Assembly (NCBI GenBank): GCA_947095535.1
Contig: OX352772.1
Location: 146,434,177 to 146,498,176, forward strand
From: Poecilobothrus nobilitatus
Taxonomy: Eukaryota > Arthropoda > Insecta > Diptera > Dolichopodidae
Direction of reading: 5' to 3'
Length of the DNA stretch: 64,000 nucleotides
Position numbers and translations under genes: made by a program. Positions 36,993 through 48,796 of the stretch are shown in pieces. Numbering within the stretch: the stretch's first letter is position 1; each line of letters opens with the position of its first letter. The notes below the pieces were generated by a model. It saw only the letters and a list, made by a program, of their open reading frames with translations. It was not told the DNA's origin and made no database searches.

Positions 36993-38607
36993 ATAGTAGT
37001 AGCAGTTTAACGCGAGATTAAACAACATTGCGTTTTTTTGAATTACAATTTTTGAATTTTCGCTAAATCGTTATTTAGCTCACTAATAGTGAGATTTCTT
37101 ACATTTCTATTAATTTGGTGATTAATGTTACAGCAGTTATGAAATTCATAGGAAATTACAAGAGTGCTGTCATCTGTACTCCAAACTATGAATGAAAGTA
37201 GGTTATTGAAAGTAGGTCATTCATAAATATTAAGAAGGGAGTGAAAGATAAAAGCGATCACTGAGGGGAACCAGCAGTTATTATAAAATTGTCTGATGCA
37301 TATCCATCGACAAATACCCGAATCATCATGCACCCCCATCGACAAATACCCGAATTTTTGCAAAGGTAAATCAGATTACCGGTTGAACGGTGGCCTCTGA
37401 ACCCGTATTGTCTATCATGAAGCAAACCTCTGCAATCCAAATATTTCAAAAGCTTCTGGTTTACTATTTTCTTCATTAGTTTGGAAAGAACCGAGGTTAT
37501 AGCAATAGGATGGTAGTTAGAGGGATCGCTTTTATTACCTTTTTTTTTGAATTCGGAAAACATGCGCAACTATCGATTGAGTAGGATGTATTTTTTTTAT
37601 CATGATTTTTCAAGATTTTCAAAAAGGAGTAGTCAACTTCAGGAACAAATGGTGGCTTTAGAGTTGACTGAGGGGGTATCGAGTTGGAAGAGAACTGCTT
37701 GCCAAACTAGTTCGCATTTCTCTTTGGAATCTCATACAATTCTGTTGTTAATATCAACAAGCGGAGGAAAAGAAGACCCGCTAACGTCTCCTTTTAAACT
37801 TTTTGCAAATGTTCAAAAGGATTTTCTATTCTTAGGCATGTGGATAAGTTTGTATTTCAACTTTAGGTTGAATAAGAATTTTTGCCTGTTAGTAACTCTT
37901 TTTGCATTAGTTCCGAACCACTATATAGTTTGCCTCCGTCCTACTGCTTTAGTGCCGTTTAAAAGTATCCTCCTTTTTAAGAATGCCTTTACTGAAAATG
38001 CGATTAAACGAAGATTCGGACTTCCGTTTGTTAGCTCTCATTCCAAGTAAAATTCTTTCACAAATCGTATTTGTAGCAAAGTCGACATTCTTATAGCGGA
38101 AGCACAATGACCAATCAAATGATCTGAAAAAGTTGTTTCGACCATCTCATTTTGCATGGCTATAGCGCCGAATTATTTTTTTGGAAGGAGTCTTTTGACT
38201 GGCGATTGCGCTTACCCGGAAACTTGTTTTAACTAAACAATGGTCGGGGCTACCCGGGGAGCAACCAACCGAAACCACATATTTTCCAGGGTGTGCGGTC
38301 AGGAACAGATGTCCGGAATGAAGAGGTGGCTTTCTTGATTAGCAATGTACGGGATCCTAGTGGAATTTTGGACAAGTTGAAAAAGATGGAACAGAGATGA
38401 GAATAGTTCAACTTGATTCCAGTGATACTGAAGCCAGTCTCTGTTATGAACATTGAAATCGCCTGCCAGAACAATTTCAGTTTCTGGAGATGAATCCAAA
38501 ATTTCGTTAATCTGGGTTGAGAGATTTTCAATTTCCACAACAGTTTCCTCTTCACTTGAGTTGGGTGATCCGCATAAGAAGCTGAAATGTATGACTGTTG
38601 AAGCTAT
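36993..38607 (-). pseudogene. LINE J2 (endonuclease and RT, C-terminus missing)
   Basis: Copy of J1 on the minus strand. The endonuclease (38538-38299, LAGDFNVHNRDWLQYHWNQ) and RT entry (37569-37258, DPSNYHPIAITSVLSKLMKK, QYGFRGHRST) are visible. An internal deletion near 37340 removes motif A. The left end joins the flank at GGCATAGTAGTAG (36993), so about 1 kb of the 3' part present in J1 and J3 is absent. Inactive. Confidence 0.8.
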
Positions 38608-39046
38608 TTGAATAACTTAGAATTGGCAGATCCTAGGTATTATGAGTCCGGACAAATAGTCAATCAATTATATTTGGACAAATTATATTTGGACGGGTGC
38701 TTTCAGGAGAAACACATTATCAACACCAACAACAAAAATCATCACCAAGGTATACATTTCACCATACCATTTATTATCACAATTAATGATATAACCATGC
38801 CTATTTGCAAAAGTTCTGTGAGTTAGAAGAAATTCCGACCATAAAGCACTTAACAACTGAAGAAAAAGTATAAAAGGAATTTTACGACAAGTCTGTAAAA
38901 AGAACAGCAAATGGAAATTATATGATAAGATTACCGTTTAAAAATATGAATGAAGAACCACAATTTGGCCGTTCTCGAGCGAGTTACATATTTCGTAAAC
39001 TCTCTTGCTACAAAATAGCAGACAGTACGTTAGCACTTCCTGTTAT
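38608..39046 (+). pseudogene. BEL/Pao pol fragment, unit 2 copy a
   Basis: Begins LELADPRYYESGQI, then a shortened stretch, then the FCELEEIPT and NYMIRLPFK text in broken frames. Ends at the same BEL-Gypsy junction (GTTATTGCTAAATAAATTAA) as the other copies. Confidence 0.75.
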
Positions 39047-39960
39047 TGCTAAATAAATTAAAATAGTTTCATATTTCAATATGCGAAAATAAAATTAATT
39101 ACTTTCCTGTAATAACAAAATTATACAATTGCTCAAATTACACCAAAATTATTAACTTTAAATTATTAAAATAAAAATAAAATTGCTGAATTTAAACCTA
39201 TTAAAGTTAAATCAGCTTAACTTAAAAGAACTCTCAGAAGTAAAACGGTTAGTAACAAGATTCAGTAATCTATTTTAAAAGAAGGGGATAAGTTAACTAA
39301 AAGAACAGACATTTAGCACGAAATAGTTACAGCAACAGCACAGTCAATTAACTCAAAGCTTTATAAATATCGGCTAAAATACGAGGAAGAAGTTAGAAAA
39401 TAGATTAAGGAAATGGAAGAACAGGGAATAATTCGAAAGAGTAATTCAAGATATTAAAGCCTTTTGATAGTCGTACCAAAGAACACCGATAATTCGGTCA
39501 AAAGAAATTTAGTATCGTGATAGAGTATAGACGACTGAACTAGGTAACAGTGGATGACAAATTCTCATTACCGAATATTAACTCTATTCGTGACAAACTG
39601 GGAAAAGCATTAAAGCCCATATAACATTAGATTTGTCAAAGCGTTATCATAAAATATCTATTAGGGAAGAAGGCAGAAAAAAGACAGCTTTCGTGACCCC
39701 ACATTGTCTGTACGAATTTAATTTAATGCCGTTTGGTTTAAAGAATGCACCAGAACACACCAGGTACTGAATGAAATATTGAGAGAATATATAAACAAGA
39801 TGTGTGTAGGATATCTAGATGATGTACTAATATTCAGTACCTCTCTCAAAGAACATATGAAAGCAAACTATAGTATTTTCAAAGTTTTAGAAGAAAAAAA
39901 TGTGAAAATTCAAAGAGTTGCTAAAGTTGTGCAACCTATCACGAAATATTTAAAAACAAA
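39047..39960 (+). pseudogene. Gypsy-1 pol relic, copy 2
   Basis: RT text with the shared TAG (39401-39403) and the later shared TAA. This copy keeps the RT catalytic box (YLDDVLIFSTSL, about 39809-39844), which copy 1 has lost. It then jumps, near 39917, to CAACCTATCACGAAATATTT text and ends in AT-rich flank. Confidence 0.8.
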
Positions 39961-40552
39961 TAAGTATGTATGTTAATTATTTCACTAAAAAAGAAAAAAC
40001 TGTACAATATATATGTATGTTAATATTGTATGTACCTATATATATATATGTATGTTTTCCATTTAAAAATTTCCAATTTACAATAGATGAAGATTTTGTT
40101 TTATATAATCATAGGTTGTTAATCATATATTTATTATGTAATAATAAAATTAATTAATTTTTCTCTTTATTTTCGGAATTAAGGATTACTGTAAATTTTT
40201 AATAATTTTTTAGATAATACATTTTTTTACTTTTAATTTACACTTAGTAACAAGAACTTTTTTGATATTTTTTAACAAAAAAATCTTTTATATAAATAAA
40301 AAAAGTTAAATTACTTTTTAACAAGACGCAATTTTTACGTCTATGCTGCAATGTGCTACCGTCAATTACGGCAATGTACTACCGAAAATGCATTCATTAG
40401 AATAAATTAATAAAATAGTTTTTTTTTTTTAAAGAAAACAAATAATATTTTAATTTTTAATTTAAGTAAAAGGAGCAAACAAACAACAAATTTGATAATC
40501 TCTTAAAGTTGGATGGTTTTACGTTGTTCAAAACTAACTTATTTTCATAATG
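39961..40552. other. Duplicated AT-rich flank
   Basis: Matches 27880-28407 (AATAGATGAAGATTTTGTTT shared). The small open frames are not conserved as protein. Confidence 0.5.
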
Positions 40553-41370
40553 ATGGCCACCAAGCCTTTGTTGAACAAATTTTTGCGACTAAAGATTAAA
40601 GTTCACAGTATTAAAGTAGACATACATATATTTTCTTAAATAGTAAATTATAAAAAGGATTTAAAAGTTAGAAAGAATTAAATATATTATAAAAATAGGT
40701 TGAAATTATTAGATTAAAAGTGGCTGAGTTTTTTAGGTAATTATAAGAATTAGGCACGAACAATCAAAGAAGAAGGTGTGGCAAAAATAGATTATTTTCA
40801 GCAGGATATGCTAAATGAGTAGATGAATTTTATGTAAATGCTAGGACTCAACTAGAAGAAGATGGTTTAGAAATTAATTAATTTAGCCAAACGGCTAAAC
40901 AACAAAAATTATAAACAAATTATAACAAAAAAATAAAGAAGAGATCCAATTACCAATGATAAACAACCCGCGTTTTTTAAGAGTATAAAAGTTGGATGTT
41001 TTTTCACCACACAAAATTATCCATCCAAAGGAATTCAAAAAAAATTCTCCTAACCACGGCTTTAATAAAAATAGTGCAAAATGAACATGAATATTTCGTA
41101 ATTGCAATATTGGATCGAGGATTCTGATCAAATTTTATAGGCAAAAAAATCGTAAATCAATATAGGTTAGATAAGCTTTCAACCAACACGACATTATTAG
41201 AAATTGAAAATTTGGAAGCGGGTATAACAAAAGTAATGCAATCTTATGCAATTTAGATAAGACACTAAATAAAAGAGTTTTTTTTTTCACGAGGGACGAT
41301 GGAAAACATCAAAAAACACTCAAAGGAACTGCACGAGGATCATCTGGATAGTGTTGGACGCTAACCGCTA
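40553..41370 (+). pseudogene. BEL/Pao gag-protease relic (unit 2)
   Basis: Parallel of 28408-29376 with the same ATG context (ATGGCCACCAAGCC). About 300 bp of the middle is missing. The protease part (LLTTALIKI, YFVIAILDRG-like) lies near 41045-41125. It is interrupted by LINE J3 at about 41371. Confidence 0.65.
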
Positions 41371-41649
41371 ACCTTACTGGTTTTAAAATCACTCCTTTTA
41401 AAACCAAACTTTAGGATGGGTCCTTTAATACATAATAATATAATGTACAGCTTGGTTTTCGAGAAAAGCGTGGGGGAATTATTTGAGAAATTGGATTTAG
41501 GATAATTGGAATTATGGAGGATGAAGGGAAAATTGGGATAGTTATTTTGAAGAAGGATGTTAATGTTCTTCTTGAATTTCGTTATATCTAACACAAATGA
41601 ATTACCAACTTTTGAAAACACATAAGGTTCCATAAACGTGACGTGCACA
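41371..41649 (-). pseudogene. LINE J3, 3' end (separated from the rest by Gypsy-2)
   Basis: Minus-strand text MEPYVFSKVGNSFVLDITKF is the C-terminal tail also seen in J1 (29545-29650). It stops exactly where the Gypsy-2 LTR starts (41650) and continues at 48797. Confidence 0.75.
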
Positions 41650-42000
41650 AGTTATGTTTAATTTTAAAATAAAACAACTTGCTCGTTTTTCTACGGTTTT
41701 AAGACTAACTTTGTATTTTTCCTAATTTTTACTTATATTAAAAATTACAAAATAACTTAATGTTAAGGTAAGCATTTGTTAATATTAAAAAAAAACATTA
41801 TAGTTATTACTTATTATTAAAATTGCGAAATGCTAATCCAGTGTTTTTGTTTTTTTTTATTAATTTGTTCAAACTTAATTAATCAAAGTAAATTAACGGA
41901 AATGCTGAATTGCATTTAGTTTATTGATTAATTCATTCATAAAAGTTGAATGAATTAATTTTAGGTTTGATTAATCAAGGTTGAATGAATATGTAATTCC
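41650..42000 (-). repeat. Gypsy-2 LTR (3' LTR)
   Basis: Starts AGTTATGTTTAAT and ends ATGAATATGTAATT. It is a near-identical partner of 48448-48796. The outer ends AGTTA...TAACT are inverted in the other LTR, while this copy has TAATT. Confidence 0.88.
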
Positions 42001-42011
42001 TCCTTCCCTAA
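42001..42011 (-). other. Gypsy-2 polypurine tract
   Basis: On the minus strand AGGGAAGGAGG directly precedes the 3' LTR, the standard place for plus-strand priming. Confidence 0.8.
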
Positions 42012-42439
42012 GTTTTAAAACTCTCCTGAGTTTGAATTACATATATAAATTTACAATTATACAAAAAAAAAATATTTGTTTTGAAATAGTTATGAAAAGT
42101 ATACATAGATTGAAAATTTTAAAATGTACTTTATTATGTACATAGTTCGTAATATTTGAACATCTATCTATACATATAAATTGCAATTTTTTGCATAAAC
42201 AGTTTAACAAAAACAATAAAACCATTTATTTTTTTCTTTTATAAATTAATAAATTAAAGTAAAAATAGTGTAACATTAGACAGTTAATCTTAAAATAATA
42301 ACTAACCTACATTAACAACACAAAATTTGGTTTTTTTTCAATACAAAATAAAATTTTTTTTTTTTCTTTTCTTTTATTATTATTCTAAATTTAATAATAT
42401 AAAATGACTTAAAGTTAATTAGTATATCTTTTTAATATA

Positions 42440-43870
42440 TCTTGAAAATTTGTATCTTCCGAAATTTTTAGTTACAATATTGATTTTTGGCTGTTTATTT
42501 TTGTACAATACATAAAAAATTAAAGTTATTATGAGCAATACTAGTACTATTACTACTGTTATATTAAAAGTGTAATTTAAAGTATTGTGGTATTTAAGTT
42601 CTTCGATTTCTTATTAATTTGAATAATTAATTCGACTAAGGAAATATTATTTTCATAATTAATTTGAATTTTGTCAAATGAAAGTTTAGTATTATTTAAT
42701 GTTACATTTTCATATTTAGGTATTATAAACTTTTCTGTAAACATTCTAAGTTGCATAGTTCTTTCATCACAAGTACTTTTCAATTTTGCAAACTTAAAGT
42801 TATTAATTATAATTATATTATTTTCTATAAATAGTATTTCTTCATTATGTTTATTAATAAATTCACAATTTTTTAGAATAATACAATTTTTACTTTTATT
42901 TAATTCCTTTAATGATTTTCCTTCAGAATAGGTAAACACCTGATTTTGGTGCCTTATAATATATTCTCTATCAGAATCTACTTGTAAATTCTGTGAATTT
43001 GTTATAGGTATGAGGATATTTTTACTAACTATAATGCTGTGAATTGGGATTTTTATAGCGAAAATTATTGAGTTATCTATGTGCTTTGCAACAGCTAGAC
43101 GAATGTTAGAAAGTTTATGGAAATCAATATTATAAGTGGTTATTTTTTCATCGTTTAAAATATTTGGATGTAAGATACCTAACCTTGCAGAGGCTATATT
43201 ATCTTGAATATGTTCAACTTGTCTTTCTATATAGTCGAGTTTAAACATTTGTTCTAAGAACAGATTTTCTAGAAGAAGTTTTTTTTCATTAACGTTAACC
43301 GCATTTAACATATTTAATATTTTATTCCTATCTGTTTCAATTATAGTTTTTAACTGTGAAAAAGTTTGATTGAAATTGTCATTAATTGATATTTGTTGAT
43401 TAAGATTATTTATTAAATTATGATTGTTTTGATCTACAATATTAAAATGCTCTTCGATATTTATTTGATCTTCGTGGTCCATTGTTCCAAAGATCCAATT
43501 GAGAAATGAACCACCTAAATCTATTATTCCTCTCTTATGTCTAATTGGTAAGAATGTATTTATTTTATTTTTAATTCTATTAATTTTATGTCTAATAAAA
43601 TCCTTATGATTTTCAAATTTTAAAGTACTTAAAGTTCTAAATTACTCACTAAATTTAAAATATCACTGGGATATATTTGGTGTATTATAATTTTGAATTT
43701 ATCTGCTATTTCAACTGTATCTACTTTAATTTCAGTATATCCTAATTCAGCTTCTATTTTTTCAATGCTCATTTTCTGGTGTGTTATAGTTGGTATTAGC
43801 AGCAGAAGTATTATCAGGAATACTTTCTTGAGGCTGATGGTTTTGATCTGCAAATTTAAATGGACGTTTT
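42440..43870 (-). pseudogene. Gypsy-2 env (errantivirus-type), broken
   Basis: The 5' part (43853-43629) has a hydrophobic signal-peptide-like stretch (VFLIILLLLIPTI) and is cut by a stop at 43629-43631. The middle frame (in-frame Met at 43482, stop 42577) starts in the WIFGTMDHEDQ segment that marks the fusion region of insect Env/baculovirus F proteins, and continues with about 300 residues of ectodomain. A hydrophobic anchor-like run lies at about 42490-42560 in another frame. So at least two lesions separate signal, ectodomain and anchor. It overlaps the end of pol (to about 43762). Confidence 0.75.
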
Positions 43871-44926
43871 ATGTTGATTTCATGAACATTAGTTAAATTG
43901 TATTTTCTAAATTTAGGCTGCTCTTTATGCCTTAAAGATTTATAATTTTTTATAAAACCTACTTTTCTTTGTTCGTCGTATTGTTCCCTATTTTTGTTTC
44001 TTTTGTGAATAAAATATTCTTTTGCTTTAATTAATCTGTCATAAATTGTTTTAAAATCCACTTCTCTATTATGAACATGAAGAGGTGTTGTTTTAATAGT
44101 AGAATGATAAGACCTATTGTACATTTCTACTGCTTTAAGAATTTGAATTCTAATATGCAATTTTTCTTCTATTTTCTGTTAGAGTCCCGTTAATTCTTTC
44201 AACATCACCATTGCCTGTATGGCTATTTGGTGTTGTTGTATGATACTCTATGTTTTCTTTTTCGCAAAAGTATTTTATGTATTTTGACGCGAATTCGTTA
44301 TCGAAAACTAAATTTTTCATTTTACCCCTAATTGTTGTTATTTGTCTAAATTTTTCTAATATAGTTATATGGTTTCTATCCTCTAAATACAAACATATAG
44401 CATATTTTGAAAACTTATCAATTACGTTAATAAAATTATTTTTACTATTTGTATAAATATCTCTATGTACAATTTCATTTATTGTTTTAGGAGTTTCTGT
44501 GATTTTAAACTATTTTCTTATCGGTTTTCTATCATATTTTGCTCATGTACAAATATCACTGTTGTTTATAATTTCATGAATTCTAAATTTCAATTTCGGG
44601 TTATATATCTTAGTTTTTAGATCTTTATAGGTAGCTATTATTCCGCAATATCCTGATTCTTTCTTATGAAAAATTGAAATTTGTTTTCTTAACTCGTCTT
44701 CGTTGTCGAAGTCCTTAGCAAAATAACTGCATTTATATAACTTTATAAGATTTCTATTTGGAAATAATTTAATCAATTCTTTCTGTAATTTATTATATTC
44801 TCGATCATTCAATTCGGAGTATATACCTATTTTATGTTTTTGAGTAATATACCTTGTAAAAATGTCTGTTTGTTGTTCTAGATCATTTTTATCAAGGTAT
44901 ATTTTTATTATTGAAAATTTGTTCAC
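43762..44926 (-). pseudogene. Gypsy-2 integrase region, broken
   Basis: 44926-44543 holds the zinc-binding N-terminal part, in which HKKESG and a final DIC are visible. 44392-44150 holds the catalytic core with FDNEFAS and NSHTGNGDVERING, so the second Asp and the Glu of the DDE triad are present. 44160-43762 carries the C-terminal part (YNRSYHSTIKTTPLHVHN). Stops separate the three pieces. Confidence 0.85.
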
Positions 44927-44927
44927 A

Positions 44928-45451
44928 TTATGTTTCTTTTTGTTCGGTAAAAATAATTTGAATTTTAAAGCGGTGCACTACTGTGTCAAGTATAGGGATA
45001 TGGTCGTTAAGATCTTCTCTTTGTGAATGCATTGTTACATCCAACGAATCATGTAGTGAAGTACTAAGATTTTCTATGTTAGTTTGAGATTCTTCGTTTA
45101 CATACCCTTCCTTTTTAGGATAATTAGACTCAAACAAGTTAATTTCATTTATTTCCCAGTTAATTCGACTAAGGAAATCTGCTACCTTATTTTCTCTTCC
45201 TTTTATATAATCAATTTTAATGTTGTATTCGCCTAATTGAAGTAACCATCGTTGTAGGCGAGGATTAATATCTTTACCTGTATTTTTAATGTGAAGCCAC
45301 TTAATTGGTTGATGATCTGTTTGCAGATCGAACTCATTGCCAAACAAATATGGCCGAAAATATTTGGTTCCCCATACTATCGCTAAAAGTTCTTTTTCGA
45401 TAGTTGAGTACCTTTTTCCGTGATCATTAAGTGTTCTGGATAAATATGCAG
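44928..45451 (-). pseudogene. Gypsy-2 RNase H, inner copy
   Basis: Has [11 protein letters not shown], then [18 protein letters not shown] and KVADFLSRI, the end of the Ty3/Gypsy RNase H domain, followed by the linker to integrase. 45024-45451 is duplicated at 45924-46351. Confidence 0.85.
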
Positions 45452-45918
45452 TGACCCAACAGTACGCCGATGGCAGAATGGAGTGAACGTCGAGGTAACA
45501 CTGGGGTTACCAATAAGGCGAATAGCTCTGTTTTGCAATTTGTCGAGATATTCCAGCTTGTACTGTTACGCAGAAGAACGGATGGAGAAAAGTAAGCTTT
45601 GCAGCGGTACAAAAACCAAAACATTTAGCAGTATCTTTAGGTGTACCAAAAATATGATTTGACCAAGTCAATTTTTTATTTAACTCGTTGCGGAGAATGT
45701 TTATATCTGTTGAGTGCTGCATAGCTTCACCCTGAAATATCAGGCTGGGCATAGTAGTAGCAGTTTAACGCGAGATTAAACAACATTGCGTTTTTTTGAA
45801 TTACAATTTTTGAATTTTCGCTAAATCGTTATTTAGCTCACTAATAGTGAGATTTCTTACATTTCTATTAATTTGGTGATTAATGTTACAGCAGTTATGA
45901 AATTCATAGGAAATTACA
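45452..45918 (-). pseudogene. LINE J4: J C-terminal fragment inside Gypsy-2
   Basis: Minus-strand text includes LTWSNHIFGTPKDTAKCFGF and is nearly identical to 48899-49363 of J3. It begins and ends abruptly between the two copies of a 428-bp Gypsy-2 segment, with no LINE tail at either border, so it did not arrive by ordinary retrotransposition. Confidence 0.8.
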
Positions 45919-46351
45919 ATGCATTGAATGCATTGTTACATCCAACGAATCATGTAGTGAAGTACTAAGATTTTCTATGTTAGTTTGAGATTCTTCGTTT
46001 ACATACCCTTCCTTTTTAGGATAATTAGACTCAAACAAGTTAATTTCATTTATTTCCGAGTTAATTCGACTAAGGAAATCTGCTACCTTATTTTCTCTTC
46101 CTTTTATATAATCAATTTTAATGTTGTATTCGCCTAATTGAAGTAACCATCGTTGTAGGCGAGGATTAATATCTTTACCTGTATTTTTAATGTGAAGCCA
46201 CTTAATTGGTTGATGATCTGTTTGCAGATCGAACTCATTGCCAAACAAATATGGCCGAAAATATTTGGTTCCCCATACTATCGCTAAAAGTTCTTTTTCG
46301 ATAGTTGAGTACCTTTTTTCGTGATCATTAAGTGTTCTGGATAAATATGCA
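45919..46351 (-). repeat. Second copy of the 428-bp Gypsy-2 RNase H segment
   Basis: 45924-46351 repeats 45024-45451 with only a few differences (for example TTTCCGAG for TTTCCCAG). Both end at GATAAATATGCA. Outward of this copy the RNase H/RT text continues normally. Confidence 0.85.
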
Positions 46352-47376
46352 ACTGGGTGGCCTTCTTGTGTAAGAACGGCTCAAATTGCTAAATTACTTG
46401 CATCAGTAAAAAGTTTGAATTTCTTACTGAAGTCAAGATATCTTAAAATAGGGTAATTTGTAATAACTTCTTTGAGTTTTTCAAACGCTGTGATGTAGCT
46501 GGCATCATTTATGTTAATTTTACTTTCTTTTTTAAGATATTTAACTATAGGACCAGATATTTTGGCATAATCTTTTATAAATTTCCTATAATACGTCTAG
46601 AGACATACGTCAGTTATGTCTAGAAACGACTTAATTTGCTTTTGGGTGGTTGGCAGTTTTAAATTTTGTATGGTTTCTATTTTTTTTGGATTATGCTTAA
46701 TTTCTTTAGAAGTCAGAATGTGACCTAGAAATTCTGTTTCTTTTTTTAGAAAATTGCACTTATCGACCTGGATCTTCAGCCCAGCTTGTCTTAATTTATT
46801 AAAAATTATTTTTAAGTTGGTTAAATGTTCTTCTAATAACTACACATATTCTATTGATATATCCTCGTAAAACTGTATTAATTAACCTTTCGAAGGTTAC
46901 CGGCGCATTTTTCAGGCCAAATGACATTGTTAAGTATTCGTAGTGGCCAAATGGTGTTGAGAAAGCAGTTTTCTTGCTGTCGGATTCTTTCATTAAAATT
47001 TGGTGAAAGCCTTTAGCAAGATCGAGAGTAGTAAAATACCTTCCAAGTTTATCCAATATAGTGTCGATATTGGGTACGGGAAACTTGTCATTAACAGTAA
47101 CTTCATTTAGCTTCCTATAATCAATGACAACCCTAAATTTTTTTCCACCAGAATTGTCTGCCTTTTTTGGTACAATCCATAACGGACTATTGTAAGGAGA
47201 GTTACTTTCTTTAATAATTCCCTGTTCAAGCATTTCTTGAATTTGTCTTTCAATCTCTTTTTCATGTATTTGGGGGTATCTATAAATTTTCGAGTAAATT
47301 GGTCTTTCTGTTCTAGTTCTAGTAACATTCTAGTAACATATTTCGTTAAGTATATACGGATAATTATATTCTTCAA
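46352..47376 (-). pseudogene. Gypsy-2 reverse transcriptase, catalytic box deleted
   Basis: 47233-46799 carries [46 protein letters not shown] (motif A) and [15 protein letters not shown] (motif B). At the expected YxDD position it runs from INRICV straight into a RRTFNQL-like segment, so the box is missing. 46352-46798 holds the thumb/connection text in broken frames. The frame upstream is shifted near 47235. Confidence 0.88.
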
Positions 47377-47700
47377 AGAAAATTTTAATATTATTTATTT
47401 CTATGAATTTACTTTCTAAATTTATTTTATCATCATTTTTGTTTTTTAAATCTATAATTTTCCAGGTTATATTACCAAAGAATTCAAATTCTTTTGGAAT
47501 GAGTGTAACTATTTTTCTGGTAATTTTATTCGTTCTATTGATGGTCGAATAATAAACTATTTTATTTAATTTTTCTTCTTTGTATTCGTTAAGAATATTT
47601 GGTTTAATGACACTGGTAGCTGATCCAGTATCAATAAGACATTTGATTGGTTGGTTACCTAAAGTAATTATTATAATAGGTATTTTTGGTTCCGAGGCAT
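47377..47700 (-). pseudogene. Gypsy-2 protease region
   Basis: CLIDTGSATSVI (about 47643-47608) is the aspartic protease active site. It lies between the gag remnant and RT, in the expected order. Confidence 0.75.
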
Positions 47701-48325
47701 TTATTGAAAGTTTACGTCTTGGTCTTTATTTAAATTACCAATTTCCATTGCGTCATTTTGATCTGAACTTCTTCTAGTTTGGTTTGAAAAAATTTTTGTC
47801 TGATATGAATTAGGAGTTTTATTTTGAAAACGATATTGACCAGAAACATTGTACTGATTATTGTTGAAATTATTTTTAAAATTATGATTATTGTTTTGGT
47901 AATTATTTGACATATTGTTAAAATTTTGGTTATTATTATAATATTTATTACTATCATTAGCTTTATTATAATTATGTAACCTACTGTTAAAGTTATTCGT
48001 ATTATGAGAAGATTTATTTACTTCGAAGGAATTATTAAAATTTTGAGAAGGTTTATTTAAATTTAAGCTGTTATTATAATTTCTCGAACTCTTATTGTTA
48101 AACGCTTGATTTTTTACTTTAAAGGAATTAAATTTCTTACTTTGTTTTTCTACCGTATCTTCGTTATCTAAAAGTTTTAGTTTTTCAAATTTATTATATA
48201 TTTCAATTAAGCTAATATTTATCATTATTTTTAGGATGATATGTTTCAGGTTTCATATCATCAAATTCGTACAATTCATTAAGTTTATAATTTATTTCTC
48301 TTATATTACTAAAAAGTTTTCTTAA
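47701..48325 (-). pseudogene. Gypsy-2 gag remnant, Asn-rich
   Basis: An open frame of 174 codons (48225-47701) is dominated by Asn, Lys and Ser, like the C-terminal tail of errantivirus Gag; no CCHC knuckle is seen. Upstream, about 48325-48226, a short gag-like stretch remains, but the leader-to-gag distance is far too small for a full Gag, so most of its N-terminal half is deleted. Confidence 0.65.
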
Positions 48326-48436
48326 AGAACTTACCTTCAATGATCTGCATGGATTTATTTTAAATTTATTATTAAAAATTTTATTTATTTATTTTTTTTT
48401 TTATTTTAATTTTATCTTTAGATAAAATTCCTTTTT

Positions 48437-48448
48437 CCGACTGCGCCA
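48437..48448 (-). promoter_or_regulatory. Gypsy-2 primer binding site (tRNA-Ser)
   Basis: On the minus strand TGGCGCAGTCGG follows the 5' LTR. It is complementary to the CGACTGCGCCA end of insect tRNA-Ser, as in the 17.6/297 group. Confidence 0.8.
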
Positions 48449-48796
48449 GTTATGTTTAATTTCAAAATAAAACAACTTGCTTGTTTTTCTACGGTCTTAA
48501 GACTAACTTTTTATTTTTCCTAATTTTTACTTATATTAAAAATTACAAAATAACTTAATGTTAAGGTAAGCATTTCTAAATATTAAAAAAAAACATTATT
48601 GTTATTACTTATTATTAAAATTGCGAAATGCTAATCCAGTGTTTTTGTTTTTTTTTATTGATTTGTTCAAACTTAATTAATCAAAGTAAATTAACGGAAA
48701 TGCTGAATTGCATTTCCTTTATTGATTAATTCATTCATAAAAGTTGAATGAATTAATTTTAGGTTTGATTAATCAAGGTTGAATGAATATGTAACT
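48448..48796 (-). repeat. Gypsy-2 LTR (5' LTR)
   Basis: Partner of 41650-42000 with few differences. Ends are AGTTA and TAACT. Confidence 0.88.

Larger units (their letters stand above)
41650..48796 (-). mobile_element. Gypsy-2: LTR-to-LTR errantivirus-like element, nested in LINE J3
   Basis: Two LTRs of about 350 bp bound a minus-strand gag-pol-env order. The tRNA-Ser primer site and a purine tract sit in the expected places. The interior is damaged: most of gag is missing, the RT catalytic box is deleted, integrase and env frames are broken, and there is a 428-bp duplication with a foreign 467-bp insert. Surrounding J3 sequence continues on both sides, so it is a genuine nested insertion. 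It cannot be autonomous. Confidence 0.9.

Noticed and set aside
37547..38050. 167-codon plus-strand frame, also seen at 49893-50381 and partly at 30821-31156
   Set aside because: It is antisense to the endonuclease-RT linker of LINE J. Its conservation follows from duplication of the blocks, and it resembles no protein family.
42440..43870. Active insect retrovirus envelope
   Set aside because: Signal, ectodomain and anchor are in different frames and the element's RT lacks its catalytic box.
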